Position numbers and translations under genes: made by a program
Assembly (NCBI GenBank): GCA_041557595.1
Contig: JBFFGE010000052.1
Location: 1-25,053, forward strand
Source: JAOTYV01 sp041557595
GTDB taxonomy: Bacteria > Pseudomonadota > Alphaproteobacteria > UBA8366
Length of the DNA stretch: 25,053 nucleotides
Direction: 5' to 3'
Notes under the pieces: generated by a model
Told to the model about the DNA's origin: nothing
Databases searched by the model: none
What the model saw: only the letters and a program-made list of their open reading frames with translations
Shown: positions 15,887 through 23,416 of the stretch, piece after piece
How the letters are laid out: each line of letters begins with the position of its first letter
Position numbering within the stretch: position 1 is the first letter of the stretch

Positions 15887-16648
15887 CTATCCGATGAGTA
15901 CCGGTGAAAAGGCCGCGCTGTCCGGTGGGCCTGGCGCAAACAGCCAGATATCGCCGACATCCTCCGACGATTGTTCCGCGCCGGCAAGCGCGATCAGGCT
16001 GCTCGAAACGGTGCCGTAGCCGTAATCCGTCGCCACGCACATGGCGCCGCTGGGCCCGGCCGACGGGTCGAAGGTCGGGCAGGCCAGTATTTTCTGCCAG
16101 GCGGACCAGTCGCCAGCATCCGGGTCCGGCGCGGGGGCGGCGTCGAATTTTGGCAGATACCGTCCGATCCGGGCATGCGACGTGTCGTTGAGGTTTGCGG
16201 AGGTCAGCATCGCCAGACCGGGCGGGACGGTAACACAGTCCATGCGGTCGGCGCCGTCGCGGCTGGCCAGCCAGAAGGCATCGGTGTTGTCCGCGATGAC
16301 GAGATTGAAACTTCGGTAGGCAGCGGGATCGATATCGCGCAACGCGGCGGCGGCGGCGGCCGCATCCGCGTGGTCCAGGGCCTCGAGAACCAATTCGCCG
16401 CGGCTGCGCTTGTCCGCCGACGGACCGAGCGATCCTTCGCGATTGAGGATCGCCGCCACCACGCCATGCCTGTTGCATCCGAGCCAGCTGCCGCCCGCCA
16501 GCCTGTCGCGACCGGCGACGACCTCCGGACGGTCGGGCCAGTATTGGCCTGGCGGATCCCAGGGCCGGTCGGTCATTTCGTCTCGATTTGCCGCGACCAG
16601 AAGGGGCCAGCGATGGCCGGGGCGGCGCAGAAGGGTAAGGGTGCACAT
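15887..16648 (-). CDS. NRDE family protein (TANGO2-like)
   Basis: A 253-residue NRDE-domain protein. The name motif Asn-Arg-Asp-Glu occupies residues 21-24 (LLVAANRDEM), and Met-Cys-Thr-Leu opens the protein so that Cys2 becomes N-terminal after Met removal, as in Ntn-type hydrolases. Other conserved parts are PDRPEVVAGRDRLAGGSWLGCNRHGVVAAILNR and the DDYGTxSS-like DYGYGTVSSSLIAL near the C-terminus. Human TANGO2 is linked to metabolic crises, and the molecular function of the family is not settled. The start at 16648 (MCTLTLLRR) is preferred to the in-frame ATG at 16705 because of this conserved Cys2. It lies 86 nt upstream of the acyl-CoA dehydrogenase pair on the same strand. Confidence 0.93.
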   Translation of the reverse strand: MCTLTLLRRPGHRWPLLVAANRDEMTDRPWDPPGQYWPDRPEVVAGRDRLAGGSWLGCNRHGVVAAILNREGSLGPSADKRSRGELVLEALDHADAAAAAAALRDIDPAAYRSFNLVIADNTDAFWLASRDGADRMDCVTVPPGLAMLTSANLNDTSHARIGRYLPKFDAAPAPDPDAGDWSAWQKILACPTFDPSAGPSGAMCVATDYGYGTVSSSLIALAGAEQSSEDVGDIWLFAPGPPDSAAFSPVLIG

Positions 16649-16698
16649 ACGGTCTTCGCTTAGCACGAAACCGATGCTAGCGTAAAACACTGGCACCA

Positions 16699-16727
16699 TT
16701 GGCAATGCATTGCCAGGCAGGCTATAC
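16699..16727 (+). promoter_or_regulatory. Candidate promoter for the zeta-subunit gene
   Basis: TTGGCA (16699-16704) and CTATAC (16722-16727) are 17 nt apart and upstream of the gene at 16792. The -35 and part of the spacer fall in a 16-bp perfect palindrome. TATATA at 16749-16754 is an alternative -10 but has no matching -35. Confidence 0.35.
16700..16715. promoter_or_regulatory. 16-bp perfect palindrome, candidate operator
   Basis: TGGCAATGCATTGCCA is its own reverse complement. It lies in the 143-bp divergent gap between the NRDE gene and the zeta-subunit gene, over the candidate plus-strand promoter. A further TGGCA half-site is at 16691-16695. The binding protein is unknown. Confidence 0.45.
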
Positions 16728-16791
16728 CGTCGCGCGAATTCGTCCCCATATATAGAGACTAGGGAAATCGTTCGAAAAGGATCGGATCATC

Positions 16792-17115
16792 ATGACTCAG
16801 TTCAATCAACGCGAAAAAGCCTTCGAGGCGAAATTTCAGAAGGATCAAGAGCTTCAATTCAAAGTGACCGCGCGGCGGAACAAGCTTCTGGGGCTTTGGG
16901 CGGCGCAGCAGCTCGGGCTGGACGGCGGCGATGCGGAAGCCTATGCCAAGGAAGTGGTCGCCTCCGATTTCAATGAACCCGGCGATGACGACGTTCTGCG
17001 CAAGGTACTTCAGGATTTGACGGCGAAGAATATCGATGTCACCGAACGATCGGTCCGCGCTGAGATGGATCGGCTGATGGGGCAGGCCAAAAGCGAAATC
17101 GCCGCGCAGATCTAG
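16792..17115 (+). CDS. DUF1476 protein / F1-ATPase inhibitor zeta subunit
   Basis: A 107-residue alphaproteobacterial DUF1476 protein. Members of this family were identified in Paracoccus as the zeta subunit, which blocks ATP hydrolysis by F1-ATPase through its N-terminal region. The N-terminus FNQREKAFEAKFQKDQELQFKVTARRNKLLGLWAA and the four-helix remainder (GDDDVLRKVLQDL, SVRAEMDRLMGQAKSEIA) are characteristic and full length. AAGGATC lies upstream of the ATG at 16792. In related bacteria this gene sits close to purB and purC, and that neighbourhood is kept here in expanded form. Regulation may involve the palindrome at 16700-16715. Confidence 0.93.
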   Translation: MTQFNQREKAFEAKFQKDQELQFKVTARRNKLLGLWAAQQLGLDGGDAEAYAKEVVASDFNEPGDDDVLRKVLQDLTAKNIDVTERSVRAEMDRLMGQAKSEIAAQI

Positions 17116-17123
17116 AACGGCGT

Positions 17124-17139
17124 GCGCCCATTCGGGCGC
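17124..17139 (+). terminator. Short hairpin after the zeta-subunit gene
   Basis: GCGCCC, loop ATTC, GGGCGC: a 6-bp perfect stem 9 nt after the stop codon, without a U-tract. A weak terminator candidate. Confidence 0.35.
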
Positions 17140-17179
17140 CCATAAGCTGCTCTATCTTAATAGAATCGATCAACTTTTC

Positions 17180-17207
17180 TGCCTTTAACCGATTCCAATT
17201 AAAGGCA
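17180..17207. repeat. Inverted repeat between convergent genes
   Basis: TGCCTTTAA and TTAAAGGCA form a perfect 9-bp stem around a 10-nt loop, in the 127-bp gap between the zeta-subunit gene and the convergent repeat-protein gene. It is AT-richer than its surroundings and lacks a U-tract on either side. It may be a shared transcript end. Confidence 0.4.
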
Positions 17208-17242
17208 CGTCGATCTAGGCGCGGCGGCACGCCGGGAGCATC

Positions 17243-19165
17243 TCAAGGGGATTTCTTTCGAGCAGCCCCCGAGTTCTCAGTCTTTTCGAATTCTTCCCAG
17301 GTGGTTGCTTTTGGCGCGGCCTTCGCTTGCTGCGCTTGCAGCGGGAGTGCCATGGCGACCGCACTGTAGGCGCCGGCACGTGCGCCGGGATGGACGATCT
17401 TCCGGGCCGCCCGTAAGGCGAGCCTGCCGTCGCCGCGTTTCGCGGCCGCGACGGCAACCGATTGCAATGCCCTGTATTTCGGCTGTTTTCTGTTCTCTCC
17501 AAAATCGAAGCTTTCGCCCGGATCACCCGCCGATTCGTCCGGAATGCGGGCTGCCGTGTCGAATGCCGTCAGCAATTCGCCGACCGCAAGCTGGGCTTCG
17601 GAAATATGCTTGAGCAGTTCGGGAAAAATTACCCGATCCTTGTTCAGCCAGGCAATTCGCCAGGCAAATCCGAGCGACCGCTCCATCGCGTCCTTTTGTC
17701 CGCCCTCGGCCTGGGCCCGGGCCAACCGCGTCATGACATAAATCTTGTCGGCGCCGTCGGGAATTTGATCGAGCAATTTGCGGATGCGGCTATAGAGCTT
17801 TTCGGCCGATGGCGTCGGGCCCAGCGCCACCTGCGCTTCGTACAATTCCGGCAATGCGACAGCGAGCATTTCGGGGGATGTCCCGGCGCCGGTCGGGTCC
17901 AGCGATTTCGCCACGAGCTGTTCCGCGGCCTTCCGATCGCCGGTTCGGAGCTTGTGTTTCGCACCGGCGGCGTAAAGTCGCGCACGCATGCCGAGGTCGG
18001 GCAGGTAGTCGATCAATTTGAGTGCTTCCCTGACCTTTCCCAATTCCAGCAAGGTTTCGCCCATGGCGAAAAGCGCCCGGTGTTGCAGATTCTTGTCCCT
18101 GATCTTGCCGGCGGCATTGAAGGCGTCGGCGAGCCGGCCCGCCTTGGCTTGATTTCGGATTACGTGAATGAGCGCCTTGCCGCGGATGGCCGAATCCGTA
18201 ATGCCGTCAATATCCTGTAATGCCGGGAGGAATAGGGGCGCGGCGCCTTCGCGCGAGCCCCGCAGGGCAATTTCCGCGCCGATCGACGCGAGTGCGCGAG
18301 CCCGTCGCTCGTCCTGTTTCAGGGAGCGCACGATTTTCATCGCTTTCGATTTTCCGCCGGCGGCGATATAGGCGACCGCGACCTCGGTCAATTGCTTGAG
18401 CACGTGTTCGGACGGCCGTGCGCGCAGGGCGCGATGCGTGTCATCCAATACGCCGAGGGCGGATTTCGAATTTCCCGCGGCTGTCATCACCCGGGCGGTC
18501 TTCAGCAACAGGTGAAATCTTACGTCGTCATCGATTTGCTGCGCCTTCAAGGCTCGATAGACCGCGTCCGCCGTCTTGCGCGACTGAACGACGACGGTAC
18601 TGTCTTCGGCGGCGCCCTGGCGCTCGACGATGCGCAGCATGTGTACGATCATGGCTTCAGGGTCGACCATGCGCCGCGCGGTCGAAAGCGCGCCATCGAA
18701 ATCCCCGATTTCAGCCTGGCGCCGCGCGATGAGGCGCAGCACGCCGGCGTTATCCCTTTCCGCGACATCCGGGGAGATCAGATCGGCGGCGGCGCGCAGA
18801 TCCTTGCGCGCCTGCAGAAAGACGCCGTTAGCGACGTGGTGATCGGCGAAATGGACCAGCGCGCGGGCACGCCAGAGCGGATCGGTGATTACGTTGAAAT
18901 CGACATTGGCGTCCTTGAGCCGATTGCGCTTGAGAAAGGCGCCGACCAGCCCGGCAAGAGCTTCGCCCTGGTTTTCCGCGTCGTCGAGTGAAATTGCCGC
19001 AATGCGTAGCAGGACCAATGGGCTGCGCTGGACCGCCGTGGTGACGGGATCGAATTCGACCCGCTTTTGCTCGGACGCGGGCGGTTTCGGGTCGGCAGCA
19101 AAGGCGCCGGCCGTCCACGGCGCTACGACGGCGGCAAACAGAGCCATGCGAATGCGCGCGCCCAT
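17243..19165 (-). CDS. Exported helical-repeat (TPR-like) protein, function unknown
   Basis: A 640-residue protein with a signal peptide (MGARIRMALFAAVVAPWTAG, with probable cleavage after AFA near residue 22), so it is probably periplasmic. The rest is a series of Ala/Leu-rich helix pairs of about 35-40 residues. Most resemble TPR or SEL1-like units, for example KALIHVIRNQAKAGRLADAF followed by HRALFAMGETLLELGKVREA, around residues 325-385. The C-terminus is Lys/Glu-rich and low-complexity. No enzyme motif is visible. The ATG at 19165 lies 4 nt after the purB stop, which argues for co-transcription and coupling. The in-frame ATG at 19273 lies inside purB and would spoil the signal peptide. 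The link to purine synthesis, if any, is unclear. Confidence 0.82.
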   Translation of the reverse strand: MGARIRMALFAAVVAPWTAGAFAADPKPPASEQKRVEFDPVTTAVQRSPLVLLRIAAISLDDAENQGEALAGLVGAFLKRNRLKDANVDFNVITDPLWRARALVHFADHHVANGVFLQARKDLRAAADLISPDVAERDNAGVLRLIARRQAEIGDFDGALSTARRMVDPEAMIVHMLRIVERQGAAEDSTVVVQSRKTADAVYRALKAQQIDDDVRFHLLLKTARVMTAAGNSKSALGVLDDTHRALRARPSEHVLKQLTEVAVAYIAAGGKSKAMKIVRSLKQDERRARALASIGAEIALRGSREGAAPLFLPALQDIDGITDSAIRGKALIHVIRNQAKAGRLADAFNAAGKIRDKNLQHRALFAMGETLLELGKVREALKLIDYLPDLGMRARLYAAGAKHKLRTGDRKAAEQLVAKSLDPTGAGTSPEMLAVALPELYEAQVALGPTPSAEKLYSRIRKLLDQIPDGADKIYVMTRLARAQAEGGQKDAMERSLGFAWRIAWLNKDRVIFPELLKHISEAQLAVGELLTAFDTAARIPDESAGDPGESFDFGENRKQPKYRALQSVAVAAAKRGDGRLALRAARKIVHPGARAGAYSAVAMALPLQAQQAKAAPKATTWEEFEKTENSGAARKKSP

Positions 19166-19169
19166 TGCC

Positions 19170-20483
19170 CTAGCCGCCGGAGAAGACCCGATGGAATATC
19201 GTTTCCACATGCTGGGTGTGGTAGCCGAGGTCGAACAACGCGTCCAGTTCGTCAGTGGCGAGATAGCCGGCAATGTCCTTGTCCGCCTTGATCAGATTCA
19301 GAAAGGCGCCGTTGCCATGCCATACTTCCATGGCGTTGCGCTGCACCGCGCGGTAGGCGTCCTCGCGGCTCATGCCTTTTTGCGTGAGGGCAAGCAGCAC
19401 CCGTTGCGAATTGTGCAAGCCGCCCAACCGGTCGAGATTGGCTTTCATCGCTTCCGGGTACACCTGGAGTTTTTCGATCACGCCGGCGAGCCGCGACAGC
19501 GCGAAGTCGAGGGTCACGGTGGTGTCCGGCGCAATGACGCGTTCGACCGATGAGTGCGAAATATCGCGCTCGTGCCACAATGTGACGTTTTCGAGCGCCG
19601 GTGTGACCGCGCTGCGGACCAGCCGGGCCAGACCGCAGAGGTTTTCCGTCAGCACCGGATTGCGCTTGTGCGGCATGGAGGAAGAGCCTTTTTGTCCCGG
19701 GGCGAAATATTCCTCCGCCTCGCGCAACTCGGTGCGTTGCAGATGGCGGATTTCCGTGGCCAGCCTTTCCACTGCGGACGCGACAACGCCGAGCGTCGCG
19801 AAGAAGGCGGCGTGACGGTCGCGCGGGATCACCTGGGTGGAGACCGGCTCGGGCGTCAGGCCGAGTTTCTCGGCGACATGCGCTTCGATCTGCGGGTCGA
19901 TGTTCGCGAAGGTCCCGACTGGGCCCGAGATGGCGCAGGTCGCAATCTCCCGCCGCGCTTCGACCAGCCGCCGTCGGCAACGGGCGAATTCCGCATAATG
20001 CCCGGCCAGTTTCAGGCCGAAGGTGGTCGGTTCCGCGTGAATGCCGTGGCTCCGGCCCATGCAGGCCGTGTGCTTGTGTTCTTCGGCGCGGCGCTGCAAC
20101 GCCGCGAGCACGGCGTCGAGATCTTCGAGCAGGATGTCCGCGGCTTGCGTCATTTGCACCGACAGGCAGGTGTCGAGCACGTCGGACGATGTCATGCCTT
20201 GATGCACGAAGCGCGCTTCTTCGCCGACCTGCTCCGAGAGTTCGGTCAGGAAGGCGATGACGTCGTGATGCGTTTCCCGCTCGATCTCGTCGATCCGCGC
20301 GATGCGCGCGTCGGTATACGGGATGTCGCCGCGTTTCCAGACGGCTTTCGCTGCATCGGTCGGGATGACGCCCGAATCGGCGAGGGCATCGCAGGCATGG
20401 GCCTCGATTTCGAACCAAATACGAAATCGGTTGGCCGGTTCCCAGATCGCGACCATGGCGGGGCGGCTATAACGCGGAATCAT
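19170..20483 (-). CDS. purB: Adenylosuccinate lyase
   Basis: A 437-residue member of the fumarase/aspartase superfamily. It cleaves SAICAR to AICAR and adenylosuccinate to AMP, each time releasing fumarate. The superfamily signature is GSSSMPHKRNP (about residues 265-275). HQGMTSSDVLDT (about 94-105) and the catalytic-His region MGRSHGIHAEPTTFG (about 142-156) are present, as is the N-terminal MIPRYSRPAMVAIW typical of this PurB type. The ATG at 20483 is preceded by GAGAGGAG, about 11 nt away. The gene is 6 kb upstream of purC on the same strand; the usual short interval has been expanded by other genes. It is followed by an exported repeat-protein gene. Confidence 0.97.
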   Translation of the reverse strand: MIPRYSRPAMVAIWEPANRFRIWFEIEAHACDALADSGVIPTDAAKAVWKRGDIPYTDARIARIDEIERETHHDVIAFLTELSEQVGEEARFVHQGMTSSDVLDTCLSVQMTQAADILLEDLDAVLAALQRRAEEHKHTACMGRSHGIHAEPTTFGLKLAGHYAEFARCRRRLVEARREIATCAISGPVGTFANIDPQIEAHVAEKLGLTPEPVSTQVIPRDRHAAFFATLGVVASAVERLATEIRHLQRTELREAEEYFAPGQKGSSSMPHKRNPVLTENLCGLARLVRSAVTPALENVTLWHERDISHSSVERVIAPDTTVTLDFALSRLAGVIEKLQVYPEAMKANLDRLGGLHNSQRVLLALTQKGMSREDAYRAVQRNAMEVWHGNGAFLNLIKADKDIAGYLATDELDALFDLGYHTQHVETIFHRVFSGG

Positions 20484-20793
20484 TGTATTCTGTTAACTCC
20501 TCTCACGGCGAATGCGCTTGGGTTATGCCAGTTTCGGTCCTGCAATTAAAGCGCGATGGGGCCGCGTGCCGATGGCCGGATCAGAGAATATGCCGGCCCG
20601 GTTAACAATTCCGAAAGCCCACGGGGACGCAATCGAACGCAGGACCGCTCGGGGGCTCATACCTTGGTTGGATTTCTTCCATCCACTGAACGCCGCGCGC
20701 AATTCGGCGCAGCAACACTATGCGAGCGAATGCGCCCAATCACGGCGCAAGTCGGGGGTAGCTGATTCCCGCTGTTCTGCGCCACATTTACCG
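20484..20793. other. Intergenic region upstream of purB (about 310 bp)
   Basis: It holds the purB Shine-Dalgarno site (CTCCTCTC on the plus strand, 20495-20502) and two GTTAAC hexamers, near 20490 and 20601. I see no convincing -35/-10 pair, no tRNA and no strong hairpin. A plus-strand open frame from 20512 crosses this region but has no ribosome-binding site and runs antisense through the beta-barrel gene, so I do not call it. Confidence 0.5.
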
Positions 20794-21516
20794 TCAAAAA
20801 TTATAACGCAGACCCAACGCTGCAAAATTGGACCCTCCGTGAACCCCGCCGAAAAGTCCGAAGACGCCAGAACGGTGATGAATACGGGTCACCAGTTCCC
20901 ATTCAGCGGCTTTCGGTACCGCGAAGGCCAACTCGAACATCAGATAATGCAGGAATTGGGCGTTGTCATTGGGGTGCCGCTCCACTTCGATTCGCGGCGG
21001 GCTCGTCGCGTATGACAGGCCTTGGCCGGCTGCAAAGCTGGTGTCGAGAAACCTGTCCCACGGGAAGGTCCTTAAACGCAGGACGTACAGCGCGTTGAAT
21101 TCCCAATTATTCTGCCTGCCGACATGACGGATTACCTGGCCTTCGAGTTCAAAACGGAAGTGACGCCAGAAATTGAACATCTTGTCGTTGAGAACTAGGC
21201 CAACAAATTGTGAATTCTCGAATTCGGCATCAAAGGTGAAGAATTGGCTGATATTGGAACCGCTCCCGACCCCGCCATACATCATTACGGACCACGGCTT
21301 GCCGCTGTCCTTATTCATTTGCGGATTCGGCGCTTTTGTTCGTGCCGGCTCTGTCGTGGCTGGCTCTGGGCCAGCCGTTGCCGGCGCCGTTTCGAAAACG
21401 CCGTGGCCTAGCGCTGAAAATTGGCAAAAACCGACTGCGACAATGACCGCGATCTTTAGGCAATTTGGCAAGAATTCAGGACCGATAACTTGTGGAGGTT
21501 CTGCTCCGGAAAGCAT
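20794..21516 (-). CDS. Outer-membrane beta-barrel protein, possibly PagL-like lipid A deacylase
   Basis: About 240 residues. After a hydrophobic stretch (KIAVIVAVGFCQFSALGHG) comes a Pro/Ala/Thr-rich linker, then alternating hydrophobic strands with aromatic girdles and a terminal Phe (AALGLRYNF), the mark of outer-membrane barrels. Near the C-terminus, THR-less RIHHRSGVFGLFGGVHGGSNF contains His-x-Ser, as in the catalytic pair of PagL lipid A 3-O-deacylases. This makes an acyloxyacyl hydrolase/PagL role a reasonable guess but not proven. The start is uncertain: 21516 (ATG), 21594 (ATG) and 21471 (TTG) are all in frame, and none has a good Shine-Dalgarno site. It is convergent with nothing and sits alone between purB and the aldolase gene. 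Confidence 0.68.
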   Translation of the reverse strand: MLSGAEPPQVIGPEFLPNCLKIAVIVAVGFCQFSALGHGVFETAPATAGPEPATTEPARTKAPNPQMNKDSGKPWSVMMYGGVGSGSNISQFFTFDAEFENSQFVGLVLNDKMFNFWRHFRFELEGQVIRHVGRQNNWEFNALYVLRLRTFPWDRFLDTSFAAGQGLSYATSPPRIEVERHPNDNAQFLHYLMFELAFAVPKAAEWELVTRIHHRSGVFGLFGGVHGGSNFAALGLRYNF

Positions 21517-21873
21517 CGAATCGTGCCGCCGGGTCGCGCCAGACACACCCGATATCGATGAAAGGGCCGATAGTTTGCTCGATGTTGCGCGCACCCAACA
21601 TGATACAGATCAGGATGGCCAGGGGAGAGCGCGCGTGCAATTGCAATGCAGGTCGTTTGGATCGGCGTGAAGGGGGTGACCGGCGGCTTAAGAGGTGCAC
21701 GAATTGAGGTCAATAGATTGCGCTTCTTTATCCAGTCCTGGCTGATCCTTCTATGCACCGTTCCAGTCGTTTAAAATTCGAATCGAAACGTGATCCGTCA
21801 ATGGCTTGTGTCCCGCGGCGCGACGATTTACACGGGGGGCGTCTGCGCGGGACGAGAATCGAAGGAATTTACG
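21517..21873. other. Divergent intergenic region between the beta-barrel and aldolase-like genes
   Basis: About 357 bp with no supported gene. It contains the perfect palindrome TGCAATTGCA (21636-21645), identical to the core of a site in the GST/marR gap. A weak plus-strand promoter candidate is present: TTGAGG at 21704-21709, 17 nt, TTTATC at 21727-21732. Short overlapping frames on both strands lack ribosome-binding sites and family resemblance. Confidence 0.45.
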
Positions 21874-22608
21874 ATGGCCGTCATGACCGAAAACGAAATA
21901 TGGCAAGCCCGCATCGATCTTGCCGCCGCCTTCCGCTGGGCGGTGCGCCATGGCTTGCACGAGGGTATTTGCAATCACTTCAGCATGGATGTCGGCGACC
22001 GCCAATTCCTGGTGAATCGCTATGGGATGCATTGGTCCGAAATCACGGCGTCCAGTATTCTCCTGGCGGATTTCGAGGGGCAGGTGCTGGAAGGTGACGG
22101 CGAGGTCGAGCCGACCGCGTTTTTCATTCATAGCCGGATTCATAAGGCATGCCCGCACGCGACCGTGGTGATGCACACGCACATGCCGTACGCGACGGCA
22201 CTGACGCTGTGCGAGAACGGCCGCCTGGAGCCGTGCGAGCAGAAGGCGCTGCGGTTCCAGCAGCATATCGCCTATGACGAAGATTATAACGGCCTCGCCC
22301 TGGATATGGACGAAGGCGATCGGATCGCCGCCGGTCTCGGCAATAAGAGTATCCTCTTTATGGCGAGCCATGGGGTCGTGGTGACGGGCAAAACGGTCGC
22401 CGCTGCCTATGACGATTTATATTACCTGGAGCGCGCCTGTCAGGTGCAGGTGCTGGCGCGACAGACCGGTTTGCCGCTGCGCCGCCTGCCGGAACCGGTG
22501 GTCGACCGCACGATGCAGCAATCCTCCGGCGAACGCATCAGCGTGCCGATGCATTTCGCCTCTTTGAAGCGGATCCTCGACCGCGAAGAGCCGGACTATG
22601 CCGCCTGA
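21874..22608 (+). CDS. Class II aldolase/adducin family protein
   Basis: A 244-residue protein with the FucA/AraD-adducin fold. The probable metal-binding histidines are His101 and His103 in VVMHTHMPYA and His166 in ASHGVVVTG. GLHEGICNHFSMDV (about residues 27-40) is the family's phosphate/substrate loop region. I do not see the catalytic Glu of true fuculose-phosphate aldolase at the expected place (the segment reads EPTAFFIHSRIH), so it may be a decarboxylase-like or unexplored member. GAAGGA lies upstream of the ATG at 21874, which is chosen over the in-frame ATG at 21790. Its 3' end overlaps the convergent GST gene by 13 nt. Confidence 0.9.
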   Translation: MAVMTENEIWQARIDLAAAFRWAVRHGLHEGICNHFSMDVGDRQFLVNRYGMHWSEITASSILLADFEGQVLEGDGEVEPTAFFIHSRIHKACPHATVVMHTHMPYATALTLCENGRLEPCEQKALRFQQHIAYDEDYNGLALDMDEGDRIAAGLGNKSILFMASHGVVVTGKTVAAAYDDLYYLERACQVQVLARQTGLPLRRLPEPVVDRTMQQSSGERISVPMHFASLKRILDREEPDYAA

Positions 22609-23294
22609 ACCGATCCCGCAATCCGGGCAATCCGGGCGGACAATTCGCTATTGCGGTCGAGCAAGAACGTGGTGAGCCGCGCACCATAGTCCGATGACAC
22701 GGCGCGCCGCACCGACGGCCGCTCGGCAAGTCGACTTCGCCACGCTTGCGTCTTCGGCTTGGCGGACAGAATGCCGAATTCACCGATACGGTCGAAAGTA
22801 TCGAAGTACCGGAATATCGGGGCATAGGTGGCATCGACCAACGAAAATTCCCTGCCGGCAAACCAGAGCCCCGATCCCAATTCGGCCTCGATTCGATCGA
22901 ACATCCCGGCCAGCGTTTCGGCATCGGCGGCCAGCGCTTCGGCGGCTTTGGCGTTATAGAAGCGTCCGATGGCGTTCAAGATGGCGGAGCCGAACTCGAT
23001 CCAACCGCGATGCCGGGCGCGCGCGAGCGGGTCGCGCGGATGTAAAGGATTCGGGGCGGTTTCTTCCAGATACTCGAGGATAACCGCCGATTCGAAGAGG
23101 ACCGCCTCTTCGGCGCCATCCCTGACCCGCAGCAGCGGGACTTTCCCGAGCGGCGAAATCGCCCTGAACCAATCCGGCTTGTCGGCCAGGTCGATTTGTC
23201 GGCGCTCGACGTCGACGCCTTTCTCATCCAACGAGATCGTGGCGCGCTGTACGTAGGGGCAGAGATGATGGCTCACCAGCGTTAGGTCGGGCAT
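22596..23294 (-). CDS. Glutathione S-transferase family protein
   Basis: A 232-residue GST-fold protein. The thioredoxin-like N-domain has SHHLCPYVQRATISLDEKG with a possible catalytic Cys12 (CPYxxR, as in omega, zeta and theta relatives), the cis-Pro turn SPLGKVPLLRV, and the glutathione-binding VLFESAVILEYLEE. The all-helical C-domain includes GREFSLVDATYAPIFRYF, where the family N-cap Asp sits. The start at 23294 (MPDLTLVSHH) has GGAG nearby; the in-frame ATG at 23336 lies inside an operator-like site. It is divergent from a MarR regulator across a 120-bp gap full of palindromes and is probably repressed by it. Confidence 0.92.
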   Translation of the reverse strand: MPDLTLVSHHLCPYVQRATISLDEKGVDVERRQIDLADKPDWFRAISPLGKVPLLRVRDGAEEAVLFESAVILEYLEETAPNPLHPRDPLARARHRGWIEFGSAILNAIGRFYNAKAAEALAADAETLAGMFDRIEAELGSGLWFAGREFSLVDATYAPIFRYFDTFDRIGEFGILSAKPKTQAWRSRLAERPSVRRAVSSDYGARLTTFLLDRNSELSARIARIAGSVQAA

Positions 23295-23330
23295 ATCTGA
23301 ACTCCGAGTAATTTTGCCGTGCTGATTTCG

Positions 23331-23416
23331 ATGCATTTACATGTAAAAGATATATGCAAATGCATTAAAATGTCAATGTTGATGCAATTGCATATAAATG
23401 TTAAGTGCAATCGCAT
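23331..23416. promoter_or_regulatory. Array of four TGCA-type operator-like sites between GST and marR
   Basis: Four 12-mers of the form (A/G)TGCA...(G/A)CAT start at 23331 (ATGCATTTACAT), 23354 (ATGCAAATGCAT), 23382 (ATGCAATTGCAT, a perfect palindrome) and 23405 (GTGCAATCGCAT). Start-to-start distances are 23, 28 and 23 bp. The first pair sits on the GST promoter. The second pair flanks the best marR -10 candidate (TATAAA, 23393-23398), and the last site overlaps the marR ATG. A separate perfect palindrome, TTTACATGTAAA, is at 23336-23347. Confidence 0.6.
23349..23376 (-). promoter_or_regulatory. Promoter of the GST gene
   Basis: On the minus strand, a perfect -35 TTGACA (23371-23376), a 16-nt spacer and -10 TATATC (23349-23354). 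One operator-like 12-mer fills most of the spacer and another covers the predicted start site near 23342. The spacer and -35 therefore look well placed for repression. Confidence 0.65.

Noticed and set aside
15801..16646. N-terminal extension of the acyl-CoA dehydrogenase gene, open for more than 280 codons
   Set aside because: It is Arg/Gly-rich with no domain, overlaps the NRDE gene in another frame, and the conserved N-terminus begins at 15800.
20512..21015. Open frame of 167 codons on the plus strand upstream of and through the beta-barrel gene
   Set aside because: No ribosome-binding site, odd composition, and it runs antisense through a gene with a clear outer-membrane pattern.
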